A stretch of 64,000 bases of DNA from Martinezella rhizogenes. Its GTDB lineage: Bacteria > Pseudomonadota > Alphaproteobacteria > Rhizobiales > Rhizobiaceae. The stretch lies in the NCBI RefSeq assembly GCF_007002745.1, contig NZ_SGNY01000003.1, positions 62,001 through 126,000 on the forward strand. Reading direction: 5' to 3'. Below, one piece after another: positions 1 through 9,586 of the stretch. Below the pieces are notes generated by a model, which was not told the DNA's origin, made no database searches, and saw nothing but the letters and a program-made list of their open reading frames with translations. Position 1 is the stretch's first letter; every line of letters starts with the position of its first letter. Made by a program: the position numbers and the translations under genes.

Positions 1-52
1 GAGGAACGGCAATATCTTGATGAAGGTGGCTTTTCCGGCTGAGCCAGAAATG

Positions 53-85
53 AAAACGCCGCCAGTCCCGAAGGATGGCGGCGTT
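53..85 (-). terminator. Intrinsic terminator after dnaJ
   Basis: A 9-bp perfect inverted repeat (AACGCCGCC at 55-63 pairing with GGCGGCGTT at 77-85) lies just beyond the dnaJ stop codon. Read on the minus strand it is followed by a short T run, as expected for a Rho-independent terminator of the dnaK-dnaJ unit. Confidence 0.7.
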
Positions 86-112
86 ATTATTAATGAACGT
101 AGCCGTCGACAA

Positions 113-1246
113 TCAGCCGTCGAAGAATTCTTTCATCCGGGCAAAGAAGCCGGTCGATTCCGGATTGTTCTCCTTGGAGGAGAGCTGTTCGAATTCCTGC
201 AACAGCTCGCGCTGACGCTTGCTGAGCTTCTGCGGCGTCTCGATCTGAATCTGGATGTAGAGATCACCAGTCTGCGCCGAACGCAGCACCGGCATGCCCT
301 TGCCCTTCAGACGGAACTGCTTGCCCGGTTGGGTGCCTTCCGGAACCGTGACGCGCGACTTGGTACCATCGAGTGTCGTGACATCGAAGGTGCCGCCAAG
401 CGCTGCCGTCGTCATTGAAATTGGCACCGTGCAATAAAGGTCGGCACCATCGCGCTGGAAGAATTCATGCGGTCGCACGGACAGGAAGATATAAAGATCA
501 CCCGCTGGGCCGCCACGCATGCCGGCTTCGCCTTCGCCCTGTAGACGAATGCGCGTGCCATCCTCGATGCCCGAGGGAATGTTGACCGAGAGCGAACGCT
601 CTTCCGTCACACGACCCTGACCGTGGCACTTGCCGCACGGATCGGAAATCGTCTGGCCGCGACCATGGCAGGTCGGGCAGGTGCGCTCCACCGAGAAGAA
701 GCCCTGTGCGGCGCGCACGCGGCCGGAACCCTGACAGGTGGCGCAGGTCTTGGGCTGGGTGCCGGGTTTGGCGCCAGAGCCGGAACAGACGTCACAGGTA
801 ATCGAGGTCGGAACCCTGATCTGCGCCGTTTTGCCGGCGAAGGCTTCCTCCAGCGTGATTTCCATATTGTAGCGAAGATCGGCCCCGCGCTCGCGCCCGC
901 CGGAAGAGCGGCGCGCACGACCACCACCCATCATCTCACCGAAAATGTCTTCGAAGATGTCGGAGAAGCCGCCATTGGCGAAACCGCCACCGCCCATGCC
1001 GCCACCACCCATGCCGCCATTTTCAAACGCGGCGTGGCCGAAACGGTCATAGGCCGCGCGCTTCTGCGGGTCCTTCAGCGTTTCGTATGCTTCGTTGATT
1101 TCCTTGAATTTCTGCTCGGATTCGGCGTTATCCGGGTTCTTGTCCGGATGGTATTTCATCGCGAGTTTGCGGAAGGCGCTTTTCAGCTCTTTTTCGTCCG
1201 CGGTCTTGCTGACGCCGAGTGTTTCGTAAAAGTCTGCTTTCGCCAT
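113..1246 (-). CDS. dnaJ: Chaperone protein DnaJ (Hsp40)
   Basis: Co-chaperone that delivers unfolded substrates to DnaK and stimulates its ATPase in the cytoplasm. The 377-residue protein has the full class I architecture: a J domain (about 1-70) with the HPD motif at residues 33-35, a Gly/Phe-rich linker rich in GGGGMGG (about 75-115), a zinc-binding domain with four CxxCxGxG repeats ([32 protein letters not shown]) and the C-terminal substrate-binding beta domains. It lies about 90 bp downstream of dnaK on the same strand, the usual dnaKJ order, and probably shares the dnaK heat-shock promoter. Length is normal for the family. Confidence 0.98.
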   Translation of the reverse strand: MAKADFYETLGVSKTADEKELKSAFRKLAMKYHPDKNPDNAESEQKFKEINEAYETLKDPQKRAAYDRFGHAAFENGGMGGGGMGGGGFANGGFSDIFEDIFGEMMGGGRARRSSGGRERGADLRYNMEITLEEAFAGKTAQIRVPTSITCDVCSGSGAKPGTQPKTCATCQGSGRVRAAQGFFSVERTCPTCHGRGQTISDPCGKCHGQGRVTEERSLSVNIPSGIEDGTRIRLQGEGEAGMRGGPAGDLYIFLSVRPHEFFQRDGADLYCTVPISMTTAALGGTFDVTTLDGTKSRVTVPEGTQPGKQFRLKGKGMPVLRSAQTGDLYIQIQIETPQKLSKRQRELLQEFEQLSSKENNPESTGFFARMKEFFDG

Positions 1247-1336
1247 TAAGTTAACAAGCCCCGCAAATGGATTTCCGGCTGCACGTCGGCAGCCGGATGT
1301 CTTGCATATGGTGTGAGGAGTAGGGAAGCCACGCGA

Positions 1337-3238
1337 TTATGCGGACTTCTTGTCGTCCTTGATTTCTTCATAGTCGGCATCGACGACGTCATCCTTGCCG
1401 CCTTCAGAAGCATCGCCGGCCTCGGCCTGCTGTGCTTCATAGATGGCCTGACCGAGTTTCATGGAAACTTCCATGAGGGTCTGGGTCTTCGCCTGAATGT
1501 CGTCGGCGTCAGGCTCGGAAGCTTCAACCGCCGTCTTCAGGCTGGCAATGGCGTCTTCGATCGCCTTGCGGTCGGTCTCGGAAACCTTGTCGCCATATTC
1601 CTTCACCGACTTTTCGGTGGAGTGAATGAGGCTTTCTGCCTGGTTCTTGGCTTCGACACCCGCACGACGCTTCTTGTCGGCTTCGGCATTGGCCTCGGCG
1701 TCCTTGACCATCTTTTCGATGTCGGCGTCGGACAGACCACCGGAGGCCTGGATGCGGATCTGCTGTTCCTTGCCGGTGCCCTTGTCCTTGGCGGATACCT
1801 GCACGATGCCGTTGGCGTCGATATCGAAGGTAACTTCGATCTGCGGAACGCCACGCGGCGACGGCGGCAGACCAACGAGGTCGAACTGGCCGAGCAGCTT
1901 GTTGTCCTGCGCCATTTCACGCTCGCCCTGCGAAACGCGGATGGTCACGGCCGACTGGTTGTCTTCGGCGGTCGAGAAGGTCTGGCTCTTCTTCGTCGGG
2001 ATCGTCGTGTTGCGATCGATCAGACGGGTGAAGACGCCACCCAGCGTTTCGATGCCGAGCGACAGCGGGGTCACGTCGAGCAGCAGAACATCCTTGACGT
2101 CACCCTGCAGAACGCCGGCCTGAATGGCGGCGCCCATGGCAACAACTTCATCCGGGTTCACGCCCTTGTGCGGCTCTTTGCCGAACAGCTGCTTGACGAC
2201 TTCCTGAACCTTCGGCATGCGGCTCATGCCACCAACGAGAACGACTTCGTCGATCTCGGCAGCGGTAACGCCGGCATCCTTCAGCGCCGCCTTGCAAGGT
2301 GCGACGGTGCGCTGCACCAGATCGTCAACCAGGCTTTCGAACTTGGCGCGGGTGAGCTTCAGCGTCAGATGCTTCGGACCGGAAGCATCAGCCGTGATGA
2401 AGGGCAGGTTGATTTCGGTCTGCTGCGAAGACGAAAGTTCGATCTTTGCCTTTTCGGCAGCTTCCTTGAGGCGCTGCAGAGCGAGCTTGTCGTTCTTCAG
2501 GTCAATGCCCTGATCCTTCTTGAATTCGCCGGCCAGATATTCGACCAGACGCATGTCGAAGTCTTCACCACCGAGGAAGGTATCGCCGTTGGTCGACTTC
2601 ACTTCGAAGACGCCGTCGCCGATTTCCAGAACGGAAATATCGAAGGTACCGCCGCCAAGGTCATAAACGGCGATCGTCTTGCCGTCCTTCTTGTCGAGGC
2701 CGTAAGCGAGTGCAGCTGCAGTCGGCTCGTTGATGATACGCAGAACATCAAGACCGGCGATGCGGCCGGCATCCTTGGTTGCCTGGCGCTGCGCGTCGTT
2801 GAAGTACGCCGGAACGGTGATGACGGCCTTCTCGACCTTTTCGCCGAGATAGGATTCAGCCGTTTCCTTCATCTTCTGAAGGATCATCGCGGAAATCTGC
2901 GAAGGGGAATAGTTCTTGTCCTGCGCCTTCACCCAGGCGTCACCATTGTCGCCATTGACGATCTCGAAGGGGACGAGGTGCTTGTCCTTTTCAACGGTCG
3001 GGTCTTCATAACGACGGCCGATGAGGCGCTTGACCGCAAACAGGGTGTTGGTCGGGTTGGTGACGGCCTGGCGCTTGGCCGGCTGGCCGACAAGGCGTTC
3101 GCCATCGTCGGAAAATGCCACCATGGACGGCGTGGTGCGTGCACCTTCCGCGTTTTCAATTACTTTCGTGTCCTTGCCGTCCATCACTGCGACGCAGGAA
3201 TTGGTCGTGCCAAGGTCGATACCGATTACTTTTGCCAT
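1337..3238 (-). CDS. dnaK: Molecular chaperone DnaK (Hsp70)
   Basis: ATP-dependent Hsp70 chaperone. The 633-residue protein begins with the nucleotide-binding signature [14 protein letters not shown], followed by the second phosphate-binding signature [17 protein letters not shown] and the third region [17 protein letters not shown]. The linker [15 protein letters not shown] leads into the peptide-binding domain, and the charged tail ends in [13 protein letters not shown], typical of bacterial DnaK. A Shine-Dalgarno-like AAGGAGAG precedes the ATG. A very long antisense ORF covers the gene but is a codon-bias shadow. Regulation is probably by the sigma-32-type promoter found upstream. Confidence 0.99.
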   Translation of the reverse strand: MAKVIGIDLGTTNSCVAVMDGKDTKVIENAEGARTTPSMVAFSDDGERLVGQPAKRQAVTNPTNTLFAVKRLIGRRYEDPTVEKDKHLVPFEIVNGDNGDAWVKAQDKNYSPSQISAMILQKMKETAESYLGEKVEKAVITVPAYFNDAQRQATKDAGRIAGLDVLRIINEPTAAALAYGLDKKDGKTIAVYDLGGGTFDISVLEIGDGVFEVKSTNGDTFLGGEDFDMRLVEYLAGEFKKDQGIDLKNDKLALQRLKEAAEKAKIELSSSQQTEINLPFITADASGPKHLTLKLTRAKFESLVDDLVQRTVAPCKAALKDAGVTAAEIDEVVLVGGMSRMPKVQEVVKQLFGKEPHKGVNPDEVVAMGAAIQAGVLQGDVKDVLLLDVTPLSLGIETLGGVFTRLIDRNTTIPTKKSQTFSTAEDNQSAVTIRVSQGEREMAQDNKLLGQFDLVGLPPSPRGVPQIEVTFDIDANGIVQVSAKDKGTGKEQQIRIQASGGLSDADIEKMVKDAEANAEADKKRRAGVEAKNQAESLIHSTEKSVKEYGDKVSETDRKAIEDAIASLKTAVEASEPDADDIQAKTQTLMEVSMKLGQAIYEAQQAEAGDASEGGKDDVVDADYEEIKDDKKSA

Positions 3239-3559
3239 GCTCTTCTCTCCTTGAAGCGAGCTGCCGGAACCCCGTGAGGCATTCTTGTGGCAACTCCTTG
3301 ACTTGGATTTGCAACATTCGCTGCAGTTCTGCGGCGTATATAAGGAGCGATTTTTCCTGCTGCAAGGCGCAAGAGAGGGGTAAGCGCAGCAAAAAGCGCA
3401 GGAAACCTCAGTCTGTGCGGAAGCATAGCCATCAACGCTTGCGGAAACGGGAAAACGCGACTTTGACGCTATGCTGTCCCACCATCAGATGTGCTGGCGG
3501 ACGGAGACGGGCGAAGTTCGATTTTGGCGGCTATCGCACATGACAGGGGCCATGGCGGG
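3239..3559. other. Non-coding region between dnaK and the hydrolase gene
   Basis: About 320 bp with no convincing gene. The part nearest dnaK holds its leader and the RpoH-like promoter. The remainder (about 3370-3559) shows no clear hairpin terminator for the upstream hydrolase gene. Short ORFs here have no recognisable product. Confidence 0.5.
3338..3366 (-). promoter_or_regulatory. Candidate sigma-32 (RpoH) heat-shock promoter of dnaK
   Basis: On the minus strand a CTTG element (complement of 3363-3366) and a CTTATAT element (complement of 3338-3344) are separated by 18 bp, about 100 bp upstream of the dnaK start. This resembles the alphaproteobacterial RpoH consensus described for Agrobacterium (CTTG, 17-18 bp, CYTATnT). 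The match is seen by eye and the start site is not measured. Confidence 0.6.
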
Positions 3560-4477
3560 CTACGCGGTGTGTGGTGCTCCCGCGAAGTTTTTCTTTTTGG
3601 TCATGCTGCAAATGGCCTTGATAACCGTCTGCTCGAGTTCGCCTGGAAGGTCGTGCCCCATCCCTTCGATCGGCAGATAAATCGCATTTGGAATCGAAAG
3701 CGCCGTATCCTGACCGCAGGCTGACGGGATCAATGGATCGTCGGTTCCGTGAATGACGAGCGTCGGTGCTGTAATCATCGCCAGACGCGAGCGTCGGTCT
3801 CCTGCCACCGCCATGCCTGCGATCTGCCGTGCCACGCCATCGGGATCATGGTTTCGACGCACCTCTTCCAGCAGGAGGGTACGATGGGCATCTTCGTTGA
3901 ACGGATAACCGATACTGGCAATCCGGCGGGCGAAAGCGAGGCGCGCAGCCAGAAACCCCTGCTGATCGATGGCGGGGTCAGGCGCGGGTGCCATCATCAT
4001 TGCCATGACATCGGGTGCCGCCTGCGGCAGGGCGGGATTACCGGTGCTGGACATGATCGAAGTTAAGGAAAGGACGCGGTCTGGATGATCACTCGCAAGG
4101 ACCTGTGCGATCATTCCTCCCATCGAGCGTCCAACGACATGCGCCTTTGCGATACCGAGTGTGTCGAGGAGGCTGACGGCGTCGACTGCCATATCGCCAA
4201 GTGTATAGGGCATCTGGGGCCGGCGTCCTGCCATCAATGCGGATGCAAGTGCGCCGAAATCCGGTGGGGGCGAACTGCTGAAGTGGGTGGAGCAGCCGGT
4301 ATCGCGATTGTCGAAGCGGATTACGCGATAACCCGCTGCGGCCAGATGCTCGCAAAAAGGTATCGTCCAGCGGATCATCTGCGTCCCCAGACCGGAAATC
4401 AGCAGGATCGCCTCATTGGTTACATCACCGAAACTGTCCCAGGCGAGTTCGATGCCATTGGATCTTACAATATTCAC
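3560..4477 (-). CDS. Alpha/beta hydrolase
   Basis: Alpha/beta-fold hydrolase of about 305 residues; substrate unknown. Visible motifs are the oxyanion-region strand ILLISGLGTQMI, the nucleophile elbow GRSMGG (G-x-S-x-G), a likely acid in IHGTDDPLIP and the catalytic His in GMGHDLPG, giving a complete Ser-Asp-His triad. The reading frame stays open further upstream, but I place the start at a GTG (4477) because CTGGAGGGCAGCC gives a strong ribosome binding site there and homology begins at NIVRSNGIELAW. The longer form would overlap the neighbouring DUF2239 gene. The family includes esterases, haloperoxidase-like enzymes and lactonases. Confidence 0.85.
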   Translation of the reverse strand: MNIVRSNGIELAWDSFGDVTNEAILLISGLGTQMIRWTIPFCEHLAAAGYRVIRFDNRDTGCSTHFSSSPPPDFGALASALMAGRRPQMPYTLGDMAVDAVSLLDTLGIAKAHVVGRSMGGMIAQVLASDHPDRVLSLTSIMSSTGNPALPQAAPDVMAMMMAPAPDPAIDQQGFLAARLAFARRIASIGYPFNEDAHRTLLLEEVRRNHDPDGVARQIAGMAVAGDRRSRLAMITAPTLVIHGTDDPLIPSACGQDTALSIPNAIYLPIEGMGHDLPGELEQTVIKAICSMTKKKNFAGAPHTA

Positions 4478-4553
4478 GGCTGCCCTCCAGCGGAAATCAT
4501 TGGAAACAGGGCATGGGTTCTGCTCTGTTCGCGGTGCTCGGTTTTTCGGCGCG

Positions 4554-5195
4554 TCAAGAATGCCGCCGGTCGTGCGACCTGAATGCGAGGCGCAGGGCAT
4601 AGGCCCTGATATCTGCGGGCCATGATGTGGTCCGTTCTTCCAGCGCGGGGCGGTCGTCTGCAAAAAGGGCTCGTATCGCTTCCTCGTAGCTGGGGAGGTT
4701 TCCCGCGATCGCTTGCATGAACTGATACGCGGCCTCCTGTGCCGCCCGCTTTTCCTGATGCGGATGCCCAGCCTTTCTGGCCTCGTCCACCAGACGCCTT
4801 AATGCCGCTGAAGCGCCGCCGGGCTGGGCTGCAAGCCACTCCCACTGTCGCGGCAGCAGGGTCACTTCGCGGGCGACGACACCCAGTTTCGGCCGCCCGC
4901 GGCTCTTCTGATTCTGCCCTTCCTCCGAAACCGTCGGGCCGGAGGTTGCATCGGCCTCCGGTCGATCGCTTCCCACAATTGCCTTTGGCAGGTGGGATAG
5001 CCGTTCAACGATTTCCGTATCGGTGCCACGCAGATCGAGATCGACGACACGACCTGTGGCATCGTCGAATACGAGGATCGTTTTGTCCGTCTCGCCCAAT
5101 CGGCGGATCGCGATGGCCACTTCGGCCAGAAGACCGCTGAGCAGTAATCGGTCGCCGGAAAAGGCTGTGCATGGCCTGCTGGGGGGATTCGACAT
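4554..5195 (-). CDS. DUF2239 family protein
   Basis: Protein of about 213 residues resembling the DUF2239 family, whose function is not established. It has an N-terminal region with the strand TILVFDDATGRVVDLDL and a C-terminal segment GRPKLGVVAREVTLLPRQWE followed by a helical stretch (GGASAALRRLVDEARKA). That second part looks like a ribbon-helix-helix or small helical DNA-binding module, which is inference. The start is set at ATG 5195 (MSNPPSRPC) with a GGCGAG-like ribosome binding site; an upstream in-frame ATG at 5252 is possible but has an atypical N-terminus. It is upstream of the hydrolase gene and may be cotranscribed with it. Confidence 0.75.
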   Translation of the reverse strand: MSNPPSRPCTAFSGDRLLLSGLLAEVAIAIRRLGETDKTILVFDDATGRVVDLDLRGTDTEIVERLSHLPKAIVGSDRPEADATSGPTVSEEGQNQKSRGRPKLGVVAREVTLLPRQWEWLAAQPGGASAALRRLVDEARKAGHPHQEKRAAQEAAYQFMQAIAGNLPSYEEAIRALFADDRPALEERTTSWPADIRAYALRLAFRSHDRRHS

Positions 5196-5429
5196 GTCAC
5201 ACTCGCCACAATGAATGTCGCAATTAATATCCGGGTAAAACAATTTCGTCAATTACACCCGGGTAAAAAGGAAATATCGATGCCAGGATTGGTCCGTCAC
5301 GCGAGCGCTGCTGTGTGCGGCAACCCTGTAGTCTGCAAATCCATACGGCATGCGGGGAAGAAAAGGGGTATCGAAGGAGAAAGCGGCAATAGACGCTAAG
5401 TCGTGGGCTTATCTGACTATTTGGGAAAA

Positions 5430-5519
5430 TGGCGGACAGGGTGGGATTCGAACCCACGGTACGCTTTCACGCACACACGCGTTCCAGGCGTGCGCCTTAA
5501 ACCACTCGGCCACCTGTCC
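5430..5519 (-). tRNA. tRNA-Ser (anticodon GGA)
   Basis: Read on the minus strand, acceptor arms GGACAGG and CCTGTCC pair perfectly and are followed by discriminator G and an encoded CCA. The anticodon arm CACGC-CTGGAAC-GCGTG gives anticodon GGA, and the T arm has the GGTTCGAATCC motif. A long variable arm (stem around GTGCG/CGTAC) is characteristic of class II serine tRNAs. Length with CCA is 90 nt. Confidence 0.97.
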
Positions 5520-5739
5520 TTTTTTCAAATCTGCATGTTTTGAAGAATGCAAATCACTGGAACGGCGCGATATATACCGATGAATTCGCAGGGATCAACA
5601 CGAATCTGACAGTTTTTTGAAATGTCGGCAATTTCCTGCATTTCGATGCGGTTGCAAACGGGTTTTACCGCCTTTATCGATGCGCTATATGTATCAAAGC
5701 ATGTCCGTTGAAGAGATGGACCATAACCGAGGTGTCCTG

Positions 5740-6057
5740 ATGAAAGCTTTTTTGCGTTTTTTGAGCTTTCTTCTCCTTCTGGCAGCGGTTTTTCTGGGTG
5801 TGCTTGATTCGATCCGCTCGGTTTCCACGTCCTCGGTCAATATTACCGGCATCCTTTCCGTCTGGAATTATCTTCTTCCTGCCTCGCGCACCATGGTGGA
5901 AGCCGCCGTGGGTCACTATATTCACCCTGAAGCGTGGCGCTTTATTGAAAACGCGCTGTCGGCGCTGCCCGCATTTGCCTTTTTCCTCGCCCTGTCCCTG
6001 CTTTGCTGGATGGCCGGTTACAGGAAGCACAAGGCGATGAGGCGCCTGCCAGTCTGA
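5740..6057 (+). CDS. Small hypothetical membrane protein
   Basis: Protein of about 105 residues with no recognised family. Two hydrophobic segments are evident: residues about 3-22 (FLRFLSFLLLLAAVFLGVLD), which could be a signal anchor, and about 75-95 (ALPAFAFFLALSLLCWMAG), followed by a basic tail. The part between is likely periplasmic, giving a two-helix inner-membrane protein. The ATG at 5740 is preferred over earlier in-frame starts because GAGGTGTCCTG provides a well-spaced ribosome binding site and the hydrophobic segment then begins at the N-terminus. It lies between the tRNA gene and msrA, in the direction of msrA. Confidence 0.75.
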   Translation: MKAFLRFLSFLLLLAAVFLGVLDSIRSVSTSSVNITGILSVWNYLLPASRTMVEAAVGHYIHPEAWRFIENALSALPAFAFFLALSLLCWMAGYRKHKAMRRLPV

Positions 6058-6133
6058 TTTTTCAGCCTGCACGACCTTGCGCCCGCAGTTGTGAACCATG
6101 AGAAGCGGCGATATTGGCCGCACGGAGGTCCCG

Positions 6134-6784
6134 ATGTTCCTGTTCGATACGCTTTCAAAAAAGACGACGATGCCGACCGAAGAGACTGCCTTGCCGGGCC
6201 GGGGAGAGGCGCTTGTGGTGCCGGAGAACCATTTCGTCAATGGTCGGCCGTTGAAGGGGCCTTATCCAGACGGTTTGGAAATCATCTACCTCGGCATGGG
6301 TTGTTTCTGGGGCGCGGAACGGTTGTTCTGGCAGACGCCGGGCGTTTGGGTGACGGCGGTTGGTTATGCCGGCGGCTTTACTGAGAATCCGACCTATCAG
6401 GAAACGACGACCGGTCAGACGGGCCATGCAGAAGTGGTGAAGGTCGTCTATGATCCGGCTGTGATCCCGTTGTCGGGCCTGCTCAGGATATTCTTCGAGG
6501 AGCATGATCCGACCCAGGGTATGCGGCAGGGCAATGATGTGGGTACGACCTATCGTTCGACCATATATGCCACGACCGAAGGCCAGCTGCAGCAGGCGCA
6601 AAAGGCGCGCGATACTTTTCAGCAGGCTCTGGAGGCGGCAGGCCATGGACGGGCCATCACCACCGAAATCGGCCCGCTTGAAACCTTTTATTACGCTGAG
6701 GACTATCATCAGCAATATCTTGCCAAGAACCCGGGTGGCTACTGCGGCTTGCGGGGAACCGGCGTAAGCTGCAATATCGACTAG
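6134..6784 (+). CDS. msrA: Peptide-methionine (S)-S-oxide reductase MsrA
   Basis: Repairs oxidised methionine by reducing the S-epimer of methionine sulfoxide. The 216-residue protein carries the catalytic GCFWGAE motif with the nucleophilic Cys, then the family blocks [27 protein letters not shown] and [16 protein letters not shown], and the resolving cysteines in [12 protein letters not shown]. The N-terminal extension of about 50 residues before the catalytic motif is typical of the longer, E. coli-like MsrA form. The start at ATG 6134 is supported by a CGGAGGTCCCG ribosome binding site. It appears to be a single-gene unit. Confidence 0.97.
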   Translation: MFLFDTLSKKTTMPTEETALPGRGEALVVPENHFVNGRPLKGPYPDGLEIIYLGMGCFWGAERLFWQTPGVWVTAVGYAGGFTENPTYQETTTGQTGHAEVVKVVYDPAVIPLSGLLRIFFEEHDPTQGMRQGNDVGTTYRSTIYATTEGQLQQAQKARDTFQQALEAAGHGRAITTEIGPLETFYYAEDYHQQYLAKNPGGYCGLRGTGVSCNID

Positions 6785-6998
6785 ATTTTTTGCAGGTCGC
6801 CACGGTGGAAAGACCAAAAAAGCGCCAGATAAAAGTTTTTCCACCGGGTCAAAAAAACCGGATGAATTTTTCATTGAGCCATGCAAGGATATGAGGCAAG
6901 CACAGCCGGTATAACGGTTGGCGGTTCCGCAGACATTCCCGGCAAACGGGATTGCGGGAGGACCCTTATAATATCAATTGCAACAACAGGGCTGCACA

Positions 6999-7991
6999 AT
7001 GAAAAAATCCCTTCTGACGCTTTTTGCGCTTGCCGCAATGTCGGCTTCCGCGCTCGCTGCGGATGTCAAGCCGGCGCTGGTCTATGGCACGGGCGGCAAG
7101 TTCGACAAGTCGTTCAACGAAGCCGCTGCGGCCGGCGCTGAAAAGTTCAAGGCGGAAACGGGTATCGAGTACCGTGACTTTGAGCCGACCAGCGACACGC
7201 AGGGCGAACAGGCCATCCGCAACTTCGCCAGCAAGGGCTTCAACCCCGTCATCGCCGTGTCCTTCGCCTGGACTTCGGCCATGGAAAAGGTTGCAGCCGA
7301 ATTCCCCGACACCAAATTCGTGATTGTCGATTCCGTTGTCGAACTGCCGAATGTCCGCTCCGTCGTCTACAAGGAGCATGAAGGTTCCTACCTCGTCGGT
7401 CTTCTGGCGGGCATGGCTTCCAAGACCGGCAAGGTCGGCTTCATCGGCGGCATGGATATTCCGCTGATCCGTAAGTTTGCCTGTGGCTATGCCCAGGGCG
7501 CCAAGGCGGCCAATGACAAGATCGAAGTCTTCCAGAACATGACCGGCACCACGGGTGCTGCCTGGAACGATCCGGTACGCGGTGGCGAACTCACCAAGAA
7601 CCAGATCGACCAGGGTGCGGACGTGATCTATGCGGCAGCCGGTGCGACCGGTATCGGTGTGCTGCAGACCGCCGCCGACAACAAGAAGTTCTCGATCGGC
7701 GTCGATTCCAACCAGAACCACCTGCATCCGGGTTCCGTCCTGACCTCCATGGTCAAGCGCGTCGATCTGGCTGTTTACAACGCCTATAAGGATGCCAAGG
7801 ACGACAAGTTCACCCCCGGCATCGTGGCGCTCGGCGTCAAGGAAGACGGCGTGGCCTATGCGCTTGATGACAACAACAAGGCCCTGATCACGCCTGAGAT
7901 GATTGCCGCCGTGGACAAGGCGAAGGCCGACATCATTGCCGGTACCGTCAAGGTCCATGACTATATGGCGGACAACTCCTGCCCGAAATGA
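6999..7991 (+). CDS. BMP-family ABC transporter substrate-binding protein (nucleoside uptake)
   Basis: Periplasmic binding protein of the BMP/PnrA family, which binds purine and other nucleosides. The 330-residue precursor starts MKKSLLTLFALAAMSASALAA, a signal peptide ending in an ALA-A cleavage site, not a lipobox. Family features follow: ALVYGTGGKFDKSFNEAA, GYLVGLLAG-like SYLVGLLAGMASKTGKVGFI, and DVIYAAAGATGIGV. It heads an operon with one ATPase, two permeases and the salvage enzymes Cdd, Pnp, DeoC and DeoA, which strongly suggests a (deoxy)nucleoside substrate. A hairpin just after the gene may raise its expression relative to the membrane components. Confidence 0.93.
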   Translation: MKKSLLTLFALAAMSASALAADVKPALVYGTGGKFDKSFNEAAAAGAEKFKAETGIEYRDFEPTSDTQGEQAIRNFASKGFNPVIAVSFAWTSAMEKVAAEFPDTKFVIVDSVVELPNVRSVVYKEHEGSYLVGLLAGMASKTGKVGFIGGMDIPLIRKFACGYAQGAKAANDKIEVFQNMTGTTGAAWNDPVRGGELTKNQIDQGADVIYAAAGATGIGVLQTAADNKKFSIGVDSNQNHLHPGSVLTSMVKRVDLAVYNAYKDAKDDKFTPGIVALGVKEDGVAYALDDNNKALITPEMIAAVDKAKADIIAGTVKVHDYMADNSCPK

Positions 7992-8006
7992 TATGATATG
8001 TAACTG

Positions 8007-8040
8007 GGGCGCATGATGAATTTTCATCTTGCGCCCTTTT
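8007..8040 (+). terminator. Intra-operon hairpin, probable partial terminator
   Basis: GGGCGCA (8007-8013) pairs with TGCGCCC (8030-8036), continuing after one mismatch as GATGAA/TTCATC around a TT loop, and a TTTT run follows. It sits between the binding-protein gene and the ATPase gene. Such elements commonly attenuate read-through or stabilise the upstream message, so that the binding protein is made in excess. Confidence 0.6.
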
Positions 8041-8067
8041 CATATCCAGCCTTCGGAGAGGTTAGGT

Positions 8068-9579
8068 TTGAGTATGGATCCTGCAATCGAGCTCGTGGGC
8101 ATCGACAAGAAATTCGGTGCCGTTCACGCCAACAAGAATATCAATCTGACCGTCGCCAAGGGCACGATCCACGGCATCATCGGGGAAAATGGCGCCGGAA
8201 AATCGACTTTGATGTCGATCCTCTATGGTTTTTACCAGGCAGATGCCGGTGAAGTCAGGGTAAACGGCGCACCTGTTGCGATCCGTGACAGTCAGGCCGC
8301 GATCAATGCCGGTATCGGCATGGTGCATCAGCATTTCATGCTGGTGGAAAATTTCACCGTTCTGGAAAACGTCATGCTGGGTGCGGAGGGCGGCGCATTG
8401 CTGGCCAAAGGCCGGGCCGGAGCGCGCAAGGAGCTGAAGCGTCTCGAGGATGATTACGGACTGGAAGTCGATCCGGATGCGGTGATCGAAGAATTGCCTG
8501 TTGGCCTGCAACAGCGCGTCGAAATCCTCAAAGCCATGTATCGTGGTGCCGAAATCCTGATCCTCGACGAGCCGACCGGCGTTCTGACGCCGGCTGAGGC
8601 CGATCACCTTTTCAAGATCCTCGGTGTTCTGCGTGAGCAGGGCAAGACCATCATCCTCATCACCCACAAGCTGCGCGAAATCATGGCGATCACGGACTCC
8701 GTCTCCGTCATGCGCCGCGGCGAAATGGTGGCAACCCGCAAGACCTCCGAAACCAGCGTCGAGGAACTGGCCGAACTGATGGTCGGCCGCCGTGTGCTGC
8801 TGCGGGTGGAAAAGGGCGAGACGACGCCGGGCGAGGTTCTTCTCTCCATCCGTAATCTCACCGTCAAGGACAGCCGTGGTGTCACCATGGTCGACGATGT
8901 CTCGCTGGATGTCCGCGCCGGTGAAATTGTCGGCATCGCCGGGGTCGCGGGCAATGGTCAATCGGAACTGCTGGAAGCCATCGCCGGCATACGCAAGCCC
9001 TCTTCGGGCGAGATATGGGTGGATGGTCAGAAGGTGGATCGTCCCGATCCGGCGATCCTGCGCAAACTTGGTCTGGCGCATATCCCGGAAGACCGCCATC
9101 ATATGGGGCTGGTGCTGAAATTCGAGGAATATGAAAACTCCATCCTCGGTTATCACCATGACGAGCGTTACGGAAAGGGGCCTTTCCTGAATCCCGAGGC
9201 CATCCGTAGGGATGCCGTCGAAAAGATCGAGAAATATGACATCCGCCCGCCGAACCCGCATTTGAAGACCGCCAATTTTTCCGGCGGCAATCAGCAGAAG
9301 ATCGTCGTTGCCCGCGAAATCGAACGCGACCCGAAGATGCTGATCATCGGCCAGCCGACACGCGGCGTGGATATCGGCGCCATCGAATTCATCCACCGCC
9401 GCATCATCGAAATGCGTGATGCCGGAAAGGCGATTTTGCTGGTTTCGGTCGAGCTTGATGAAATCCGCTCCCTTTCGGACCGGATCATGGTCATGTTCGC
9501 CGGCCGTGTCGTTGGAGAAAAAACGGCGGAAGCCGAAGAACAGACGCTGGGCCTGATGATGGCCGGCATCGCCGCATGA
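8068..9579 (+). CDS. Nucleoside ABC transporter ATP-binding protein (two ABC domains)
   Basis: Energising subunit of the BMP-type importer, about 503 residues with two nucleotide-binding domains in tandem, as in sugar and nucleoside importers of the RbsA type. The N-terminal domain has Walker A GENGAGKSTLMS and Walker B ILILDEPTGVLTP. Its signature region reads LPVGLQQRVEILKA, a degenerate LSGGQ. The C-terminal domain has a degenerate Walker A (GVAGNGQSELLEAI), a normal signature FSGGNQQKIVVARE and MLIIGQPTRGVD. The start is probably TTG 8068, six bases after GGAGAGG; ATG 8074 is the alternative. Confidence 0.93.
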   Translation: MSMDPAIELVGIDKKFGAVHANKNINLTVAKGTIHGIIGENGAGKSTLMSILYGFYQADAGEVRVNGAPVAIRDSQAAINAGIGMVHQHFMLVENFTVLENVMLGAEGGALLAKGRAGARKELKRLEDDYGLEVDPDAVIEELPVGLQQRVEILKAMYRGAEILILDEPTGVLTPAEADHLFKILGVLREQGKTIILITHKLREIMAITDSVSVMRRGEMVATRKTSETSVEELAELMVGRRVLLRVEKGETTPGEVLLSIRNLTVKDSRGVTMVDDVSLDVRAGEIVGIAGVAGNGQSELLEAIAGIRKPSSGEIWVDGQKVDRPDPAILRKLGLAHIPEDRHHMGLVLKFEEYENSILGYHHDERYGKGPFLNPEAIRRDAVEKIEKYDIRPPNPHLKTANFSGGNQQKIVVAREIERDPKMLIIGQPTRGVDIGAIEFIHRRIIEMRDAGKAILLVSVELDEIRSLSDRIMVMFAGRVVGEKTAEAEEQTLGLMMAGIAA

Positions 9580-9586
9580 GGCATGA

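Noticed and set aside
1313..3277. 654-codon ORF antisense to dnaK
   Set aside because: It mirrors dnaK almost exactly, has no recognisable domain and is explained by GC-rich codon bias on the coding strand.
5430..5519. tRNA-Ser as an integration site for a mobile element
   Set aside because: No integrase gene, no duplicated tRNA 3' end and no change in gene character is seen on either side.
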